Below, piece after piece: positions 1 through 4,557 of a stretch of 5,799 nucleotides of DNA. Origin of the DNA: Spirochaetales bacterium (lineage in GTDB: Bacteria > Spirochaetota > Spirochaetia > DTKZ01); NCBI GenBank assembly GCA_031280945.1, contig JAITGB010000112.1, positions 1-5,799 of the forward strand. The letters are read 5' to 3'. Position numbers and translations under genes: made by a program. The number at the start of each line of letters is the position of its first letter. Position 1 is the first letter of the stretch. Below the pieces are notes generated by a model. It did not search any database, had not been told where the DNA came from, and was given only the letters and a program-made list of their open reading frames with translations.

Positions 1-179
1 TTGTTCCCCGGCAGGGAAATTACCGAGAAATCCTTGCGCACCACAGCAGGAGTAACGCCGATGGCGTCTCCCAGGTTATTTGAAAAGACCTTAATAAAAC
101 CCAGCGATTTTAACCTCTGCAAAACCCGTAAATACCGGGCAAGACGCAGGATTGTATGTTTATTTAACACTTTTTCCAC
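1..179 (-). CDS. rex: Redox-sensing transcriptional repressor Rex, N-terminal part (3' end beyond left edge)
   Basis: Reading the minus strand from GTG at 179-177 gives about 59 codons before the window ends, without a stop. The product begins MEKVLNKHTILRLARYLRVL and continues with a helix-turn-helix containing NNLGDAIGVTPAVVRKDFS. This matches the N-terminal winged-helix domain of Rex proteins, in which a '..RL..Y.R.L..L...G......LA..LG....QVRKDFS' pattern is characteristic. The C-terminal Rossmann domain that binds NADH/NAD+ lies outside the window. Rex family members repress fermentative and hydrogenase genes when NADH/NAD+ is low and release DNA when NADH rises. An AAAAGGAA ribosome-binding site lies upstream, and the upstream DNA in this frame is AT-rich with a TGA at 230-228, so GTG is the best start. 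The gene is divergent from the hydrogenase operon, which supports a local regulatory role. Identity rests on motif recognition over 59 residues. The main alternative is another winged-helix regulator, which I consider unlikely. Confidence 0.88.
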   Translation of the reverse strand, partial: MEKVLNKHTILRLARYLRVLQRLKSLGFIKVFSNNLGDAIGVTPAVVRKDFSVISLPGN

Positions 180-183
180 TATA

Positions 184-201
184 TTGTTCCTTTTATCACA
201 A
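184..201. promoter_or_regulatory. Rex operator (ROP-like dyad) in the rex leader
   Basis: The plus strand reads TTGTTCCTTTTATCACAA. The known Rex operator has the 18-bp form TTGTGA-N6-TCACAA. Here the right half is perfect (TCACAA), the left half matches TTGT, and the spacing is exactly 18 bp, giving 10 of 12 half-site positions. The dyad extends outward to TATTGT-N10-ACAATA (182-203). It sits just downstream of the predicted rex transcription start and over the rex ribosome-binding site, the expected place for autorepression. This is a motif match and binding is inferred. Confidence 0.72.
187..194 (-). promoter_or_regulatory. Ribosome-binding site of rex
   Basis: On the minus strand AAAAGGAA precedes the GTG start, with AGGA about 9 nt from it. 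This supports GTG at 179 as the initiation codon. The site lies inside the proposed Rex operator, so bound Rex would sit over DNA that encodes its own ribosome-binding site. Confidence 0.65.
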
Positions 202-213
202 TAAATGATAGTT

Positions 214-242
214 ATTATACCATATATTCACTATAAAGGCAA
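214..242 (-). promoter_or_regulatory. Predicted sigma-70-type promoter of rex
   Basis: On the minus strand there is a -35 TTGCCT (242-237), a 17-bp spacer and a perfect -10 TATAAT (219-214). Transcription would start near 209-207 and leave a leader of about 30 nt before the GTG. The Rex-like operator would then lie a few bases downstream of the start site. Confidence 0.6.
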
Positions 243-274
243 TATTAAATCGTGCAGGGGACAATAAAAACTAG

Positions 275-303
275 TTGATATTTTCTATAAAACGTCATAT
301 ACT
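275..303 (+). promoter_or_regulatory. Predicted sigma-70-type promoter of the hydCBA operon
   Basis: A -35 TTGATA (275-280), a 17-bp spacer and a -10 TATACT (298-303) form a near-consensus housekeeping promoter. Transcription would start near 309-311, giving a leader of about 26 nt before the hydC start. The surrounding DNA is AT-rich and otherwise non-coding. A weak Rex-like half-site pair (292-309) covers the -10 box and is described under findings. Confidence 0.62.
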
Positions 304-325
304 CCACAAATGCAGTTATTTAAAT

Positions 326-332
326 AAGGAGG
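326..332 (+). promoter_or_regulatory. Ribosome-binding site of hydC
   Basis: AAGGAGG, a strong Shine-Dalgarno sequence, is followed by TATC and then the ATG at 337. The gap is short (4 nt), but no other start codon in the frame fits better. Confidence 0.85.
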
Positions 333-336
333 TATC

Positions 337-819
337 ATGGCTGCGGTAACCGAAGATGTCAAACTCACCGACGAGCTTACACGCTTTATAGGTGAATGGC
401 AGGGTAAGCCGGGGAATCTTATAATGATTCTCCACAAAGTTCAGGAAGAATACGGGTACATTCCCCGTCCCGTCGCAATTCAAATCAGTAAAGAATTGGA
501 TGTCCCCCTCGCAAAAATGTACGGGGTCATCACCTTTTACCATTTCTTCAAACTCAAAAAACCGGGGAAGAACAAAATATCCGTCTGCCTGGGGACGGCC
601 TGCTATCTGAAGGGCGGCGAAGACCTGATTAACGAACTGGAAAACCTTCTGGGTGTGGGCGTCAACACCGTTACGGAGGACGGCCTTTTTTCCGTAGAAG
701 CCGTCCGCTGTGTAGGATGCTGCGGCCTCGCGCCCGTTCTTACCGTAAACGGCGAAGTATACGGTAAACTTAAAAAAGCCCAGCTTCCGGAAATCATAGC
801 AAAATACCGGAACAACTAA
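337..819 (+). CDS. hydC: NAD-linked [FeFe]-hydrogenase, NuoE-like [2Fe-2S] subunit HydC (HndA)
   Basis: The 160-residue protein is a soluble electron-transfer subunit of the NuoE / 24-kDa complex I family. It has an N-terminal helical part (about 1-75, with GYIPRPVAIQISKEL and YGVITFYHFF, typical of the family) and a C-terminal thioredoxin-like [2Fe-2S] domain. The four expected ligands are present in the family spacing: C84 and C89 in CLGTAC, and C125 and C129 in CVGCCG. C128 is an extra cysteine. Length is normal for HydC/HndA. It is the first gene of the operon, 35 nt before hydB and directly downstream of the predicted promoter. In characterised HydABC complexes this subunit docks on the flavin subunit. 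No signal peptide or membrane segment is visible, so it is cytoplasmic. A complex I subunit is the only real alternative, and the following [FeFe]-hydrogenase gene makes that unlikely. Confidence 0.94.
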   Translation: MAAVTEDVKLTDELTRFIGEWQGKPGNLIMILHKVQEEYGYIPRPVAIQISKELDVPLAKMYGVITFYHFFKLKKPGKNKISVCLGTACYLKGGEDLINELENLLGVGVNTVTEDGLFSVEAVRCVGCCGLAPVLTVNGEVYGKLKKAQLPEIIAKYRNN

Positions 820-843
820 AAGCTCACTTCGCAGCCAAAAACT

Positions 844-848
844 AGGAG
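844..848 (+). promoter_or_regulatory. Ribosome-binding site of hydB
   Basis: AGGAG lies 6 nt before the ATG at 855 and fixes the start of hydB. The 35-nt gap after hydC has no terminator-like hairpin, which fits co-transcription. Confidence 0.8.
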
Positions 849-854
849 ACATTT

Positions 855-2708
855 ATGGCAAAACTGACATTGAATGATTTAAATAAAATGCGCGAGGCCC
901 CAAAACGCGCCCCCGATATTCGGGTTCTGGTCTGCGGAGGAACGGCCTGCGAGTCAAGCCGCTCGGACCAGATTTTTGAAAACCTGAAAGCAGAGTGTAA
1001 AGCCTGCGGCATAGGCGAGAAGGTTCAGGTTATAAAAACAGGCTGTTTCGGCTTCTGCGAAAAAGGCCCCATCGTAAAAACCCTTCCCGACGAATCCTTT
1101 TACGTCGAAGTAAAACCCGAAGACGCAAAAGAAATTGTCGAGAAACACCTCAAAGGCGGTCAGCAGGTCGAAAGGCTTCTCTACAAGGGAGAAGGCTCCA
1201 AAACAATTACCTCCGTTGAGGACATCCCCTTCTACAAAAAACAGATGCGCGTTGTTCTCAGGAACTGCGGGGTCATCAACCCTGAGGACATTAACGAGTA
1301 CATAGACAACGGCGGCTACAAGGCCCTCAGCAAAGTTCTTTTTGAGATAAGCCCCGACCAGGTTATCGAAGAACTCAAAAAATCCGGCATCAGGGGGCGC
1401 GGCGGCGCGGGATTCCCTACCTGGATGAAGTGGAACTTCTCCAAGGGCGTTGAGGACAGCCCCAAGTACATAGTCTGTAACGCGGACGAAGGCGACCCCG
1501 GCGCGTACATGGACCGCTCCACCCTGGAAGGCGACCCGCACTCCGTTCTCGAAGCCATGACCATAGCGGGCCGCACCATAGGCGCGAATAGCGGCTTTAT
1601 CTACATCCGCGCGGAGTACCCCCTCGCCATTCACAGACTGGAAGTAGCCATAGGACAGTCCCGCGCGCTGGGACTCATGGGCAAAGACATTCTGGGAAGC
1701 GGTTTTGATTTCGACATAGAACTGCGCCTGGGCGCGGGAGCCTTTGTCTGCGGCGAAGAAACAGCCCTCCTTGCTTCCGTCCAGGGCCAGCGCGGAATGC
1801 CCAAACCCCGGCCTCCCTTTCCGGCGGTCAAGGGACTGTGGGCCAAACCCACGGTCATCAACAACGTGGAAACATGGGCAAGCATCCCCGAAATTATCAT
1901 GAAAGGCGGGGAATGGTTCGCCGGCATAGGCACGGAAAAATCAAAAGGAACAAAAGTCTTTGCCCTTACGGGAAAGATTTCCAACTCCGGCCTTGTCGAA
2001 GTCCCCATGGGAACAACCCTCAGGGAAATCGTCTACGAAATAGGCGGCGGCTGTCCCAACGGCAAAAAGTTCAAAGCCGTACAAACAGGCGGGCCCTCAG
2101 GCGGCGTTATCACGGCGGATTACCTTGACACGCCCATAGACTACGAACACCTCCAGCAGCTGGGTTCAATCATGGGTTCCGGGGGTATGATTGTCATGGA
2201 CGAAGACGACTGTATGGTCGACATCGCCAAGTTCTACCTGGGCTTTACCGTGGACGAATCCTGCGGCAAGTGCGCGCCCTGCCGCATAGGAGGCAGGCAT
2301 CTCCTGAATTACCTCAACAAAATCAGTGACGGCAAAGCCACAACTGAAGACATTGCCAAGCTGCGGGAGATTTCAGGAGCCATGCAGAGGGCCTCACTGT
2401 GCGCCCTGGGCCAGACCGCCCCCAACCCTGTTATCTCTACTTTGAAGTATTTCGAAAAGGAATACCTTGCGCATATCCACGACCACACCTGCCCCGCGGG
2501 AAAGTGTAAACGCCTCATACAATACTCAATCAACGCGGAAAAATGTATAGGCTGCAGTATGTGCGCGCGCAGATGCCCGGCAAACTGCATAACCCAGACC
2601 GTGGACACTTCCAAAAAGAAACCGCCCTACGCGATAGACTCACAGGCCTGTCTCAAATGCGGCGAGTGTTTCACAGCCTGCAAATTCGGCGCCGTGGCGC
2701 GCAAATAA
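855..2708 (+). CDS. hydB: NAD-linked [FeFe]-hydrogenase, flavin- and NAD(P)H-binding subunit HydB (HndC, NuoF-like)
   Basis: The 617-residue protein should carry the FMN site where NAD(P)(H) exchanges electrons with the complex. Domains in order: an N-terminal thioredoxin-like [2Fe-2S] domain (about 20-105; C27, C32, C64, C68); the NuoF flavin/NAD domain (about 130-375) with the glycine-rich loop GRGGAGFPTWMKW at 181-193 and CNADEGDPGAYMDR from 208; a SLBB-like region (about 376-430); the NuoF [4Fe-4S] site (C470, C473, C476 in ESCGKCAPCR, plus C516); and a C-terminal double [4Fe-4S] ferredoxin domain (C564, C567, C570, C574 and C599, C602, C605, C609). C453, H540, C546 and C551 are candidates for the zinc hinge described in bifurcating HydB structures. 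This layout is that of HydB/HndC and not of complex I NuoF, which lacks both end domains. The one oddity is W190 in the flavin loop. The stop codon overlaps the hydA ribosome-binding site. Confidence 0.95.
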   Translation: MAKLTLNDLNKMREAPKRAPDIRVLVCGGTACESSRSDQIFENLKAECKACGIGEKVQVIKTGCFGFCEKGPIVKTLPDESFYVEVKPEDAKEIVEKHLKGGQQVERLLYKGEGSKTITSVEDIPFYKKQMRVVLRNCGVINPEDINEYIDNGGYKALSKVLFEISPDQVIEELKKSGIRGRGGAGFPTWMKWNFSKGVEDSPKYIVCNADEGDPGAYMDRSTLEGDPHSVLEAMTIAGRTIGANSGFIYIRAEYPLAIHRLEVAIGQSRALGLMGKDILGSGFDFDIELRLGAGAFVCGEETALLASVQGQRGMPKPRPPFPAVKGLWAKPTVINNVETWASIPEIIMKGGEWFAGIGTEKSKGTKVFALTGKISNSGLVEVPMGTTLREIVYEIGGGCPNGKKFKAVQTGGPSGGVITADYLDTPIDYEHLQQLGSIMGSGGMIVMDEDDCMVDIAKFYLGFTVDESCGKCAPCRIGGRHLLNYLNKISDGKATTEDIAKLREISGAMQRASLCALGQTAPNPVISTLKYFEKEYLAHIHDHTCPAGKCKRLIQYSINAEKCIGCSMCARRCPANCITQTVDTSKKKPPYAIDSQACLKCGECFTACKFGAVARK

Positions 2709-2713
2709 GGAGG
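2706..2713 (+). promoter_or_regulatory. hydB stop codon fused to the hydA ribosome-binding site
   Basis: The bases TAAGGAGG contain the hydB stop (TAA, 2706-2708) and the Shine-Dalgarno AAGGAGG (2707-2713). The GTG at 2723 follows after 9 nt, a good distance. The next in-frame ATG (2735) is 21 nt away, too far. This decides the hydA start and suggests translational coupling between the two subunits. Confidence 0.8.
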
Positions 2714-2722
2714 ACTCTTACC

Positions 2723-4480
2723 GTGAGCGAAAAAATGCTGAATATAAAAATAAACGGTACTCCCGTTACCGTACCCGAAGGTACAACCATTCTGGATGCC
2801 GCCAAAACGGTGAACATTCAGATTCCCACTCTCTGCTATCACCCTGACCTGCCTGCCTGGGCGGCCTGCGGAATATGCGTCGTCAAACTGGAGAACTCTC
2901 CCAAGATGCTCCGCGCCTGCTCAACAGCCGTAACCGAAGGCATGAGCGTCATTACCCACGACCCGGAAATCGTGTCTGTGCGCAGAACAGTCATAGAGCT
3001 TACGCTTTCTACCCATCCCAACGACTGCCTGCAATGCCCCCGCAACCAAAACTGCGAACTACAAAAACTGGCGGCGGACTTCGGCATACGGGAAATGCCC
3101 TTTGAGTACAACGTACGCAAACTTCCCCAGGACGATTCAACCACGTCCCTCATTTTGAACCCCGAAAAGTGCGTTAAATGCGGACGCTGCGTTCACGTCT
3201 GCCAGGACATACAGAACGTGTGGGCCCTTGAGTTCCTGGGGCGGGGAGACATTACCCGCATAGCCGCCGCCGGGGACGTAAGCCTCGCGGAAAGCCCCTG
3301 CATCAAGTGCGGCCAGTGTTCCGCGCACTGCCCCGTCGGAGCCATCTACGAAAAAGACGAAACCGGCAAAGTATGGGAAGCCCTGCGTAACCCCGACATT
3401 CACTGCGTCGTGCAGATAGCCCCCGCGGTGCGCGTTGCCCTGGGAGAAGCCTTCGGCCTTGAACCCGGCGCCATAGTAACGAACAAAGCCTACGCAGCCC
3501 TGCGCCGCCTGGGATTTGACGCTATCTTTGACACCAACTTCGGCGCAGACCTTACCATTATGGAAGAAGGCTCCGAACTCATAGAGCGCCTCAAAAACAA
3601 ACCTGCAGAGCTTCCGCTTATTACCTCCTGCTGCCCCGCGTGGGTTGACTACCTTGAAAAGTATTACCCCGACCTCATACCGTATTTCTCCACAGCAAAG
3701 TCTCCGCAGGCAATGGTCGGCGCTCTTTCAAAAACCTACTACGCACAGAAAAAGGGCCTTGACCCCAAAAAAATCATCATGGTTTCCATCATGCCCTGCA
3801 CAGCGAAAAAGTGGGAAATCGTGCGTAGCGAATCCATGTTCTCCTCCGGCGTACAGGACATAGACATCTCCATCACAACCCGGGAACTATCGCGCATGAT
3901 TAAATCCGCGGGCATTGAGTTTCTGGCCCTGCCGGAAGAAGGAGCCGACGACCCCCTCGGAATCTACACGGGGGCCGGAACAATCTTCGGCGCGACAGGA
4001 GGCGTTATGGAAGCAGCCCTGCGCACAGCCTACGCCATACTCACGGAAAAGGAACTGCCCAAACTTGAGCTTGAAGACGTGCGGGGCATGGACGGCGTTA
4101 AGGAAGCGTCAATTAACGTAGCGGGCAAAGACCTCAAAGTCGCCATTGCCCACCAGATGGGAAACGTGCAAAAGGTCATGGACCAGCTCCGCGAAGCAAA
4201 GGAAAAAGGAGCGGCCATGCCCTACCACTTTATCGAAGTCATGGCCTGCCGAGGCGGATGTATAGGAGGCGGCGGACAGCCCTACGGCGCAACGGACGAA
4301 ATCCGCAAAAAACGCCTTGCGGGCATATATAAAGACGATGAGAAGAGCGCAATCCGCTGTTCGCACAAAAACCCGGCAGTACAAAAGCTCTACGCGGACT
4401 ACCTCGAAAAACCCCTGAGCCACAAGTCGCACGAACTTCTCCACACGCATTACACGCCCCGGCCTCTGTATCAGAAGTAA
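2723..4480 (+). CDS. hydA: [FeFe]-hydrogenase catalytic subunit HydA (HndD), NAD-linked type
   Basis: From GTG the product is 585 residues and catalyses reversible 2H+ + 2e- = H2 at an H-cluster. Domains in order: an N-terminal [2Fe-2S] domain (C38, C49, C52, C66); a His-Cys3 [4Fe-4S] site (H98, C102, C105, C111); a double [4Fe-4S] ferredoxin domain (C150, C153, C156, C160; C193, C196, C199, C203); the H-cluster domain; and the small-subunit-like C-terminal domain (about 525-575). All three H-cluster signatures are intact: TSCCPAW (300-306; C303 as proton-transfer cysteine, C304 as ligand), MPCTAKKWE (C359), and EVMACRGGCIGGGGQP (C509, C513). The protein therefore looks like an active catalytic hydrogenase and not a sensory homologue. 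Length and layout resemble clostridial CpI and Desulfovibrio HndD. The extra C-terminal [2Fe-2S] domain of Thermotoga HydA is absent. The maturation genes hydE, hydF and hydG are not in the window. No signal peptide is seen, so it should be cytoplasmic. A longer reading frame upstream of GTG overlaps hydB and is not used. Confidence 0.96.
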   Translation: MSEKMLNIKINGTPVTVPEGTTILDAAKTVNIQIPTLCYHPDLPAWAACGICVVKLENSPKMLRACSTAVTEGMSVITHDPEIVSVRRTVIELTLSTHPNDCLQCPRNQNCELQKLAADFGIREMPFEYNVRKLPQDDSTTSLILNPEKCVKCGRCVHVCQDIQNVWALEFLGRGDITRIAAAGDVSLAESPCIKCGQCSAHCPVGAIYEKDETGKVWEALRNPDIHCVVQIAPAVRVALGEAFGLEPGAIVTNKAYAALRRLGFDAIFDTNFGADLTIMEEGSELIERLKNKPAELPLITSCCPAWVDYLEKYYPDLIPYFSTAKSPQAMVGALSKTYYAQKKGLDPKKIIMVSIMPCTAKKWEIVRSESMFSSGVQDIDISITTRELSRMIKSAGIEFLALPEEGADDPLGIYTGAGTIFGATGGVMEAALRTAYAILTEKELPKLELEDVRGMDGVKEASINVAGKDLKVAIAHQMGNVQKVMDQLREAKEKGAAMPYHFIEVMACRGGCIGGGGQPYGATDEIRKKRLAGIYKDDEKSAIRCSHKNPAVQKLYADYLEKPLSHKSHELLHTHYTPRPLYQK

Positions 4481-4507
4481 GCCGCACTTAAAGTTTAGGT
4501 TAAAAAA

Positions 4508-4541
4508 AAGAGGCCCGCTGCCATACGGCAGCGGGCCTCTT
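4508..4541 (-). terminator. Intrinsic terminator of argG, possibly also acting on hydCBA
   Basis: A perfect 15-bp stem (4508-4522 pairing with 4527-4541) closes a 4-nt ATAC loop, with the GC-rich core GGCCCGCTGCC. On the minus strand the hairpin runs into TCTTTTTTTT, a classic U-tract, so it is a strong terminator for argG. On the plus strand only a short CTCTTGT follows, so termination of the hydrogenase operon is probably less efficient, although no other hairpin lies between the two stop codons. It sits centrally in the 77-bp convergent gap. Confidence 0.9.
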
Positions 4542-4550
4542 GTATACAAG
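4539..4550. repeat. 12-bp perfect palindrome CTTGTATACAAG
   Basis: This self-complementary 12-mer overlaps the base of the terminator stem and lies 7 bp from the argG stop codon. Such TTGTATACAA palindromes resemble operators of some GntR-family regulators, but the position between two converging genes gives no obvious role. It may simply be part of the terminator region. Confidence 0.4.
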
Positions 4551-4557
4551 CCCCAAT

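Noticed and set aside
1..204. Plus-strand reading frame of 67 codons at the left edge
   Set aside because: It is antisense to the Rex coding frame, which has clear family motifs. The plus-strand product has no recognisable features.
250..267. Another possible Rex site (TCGTGC ... CAATAA)
   Set aside because: Only about 7 of 12 half-site positions match, with no relation to a promoter element, so it is likely chance.
316..852. Long minus-strand frame (178 codons) opposite hydC
   Set aside because: It is a shadow of hydC caused by codon bias. It lacks any family motif, and the plus strand encodes a clear NuoE-like protein.
954..1634. Minus-strand frame of 226 codons opposite hydB
   Set aside because: It is antisense to conserved HydB domains. 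The product is low-complexity in character with no recognisable domain, consistent with a codon-bias shadow.
2543..2722. Upstream extension of the hydA frame by 60 codons
   Set aside because: It overlaps the essential C-terminal ferredoxin domain of hydB in another frame. The well-placed Shine-Dalgarno points to GTG 2723, and homologues start with the [2Fe-2S] domain at that point.
4109..4549. Minus-strand frame of 146 codons opposite the end of hydA and through the terminator
   Set aside because: It is antisense to the H-cluster region and reads through the terminator hairpin, so it is not a plausible gene.
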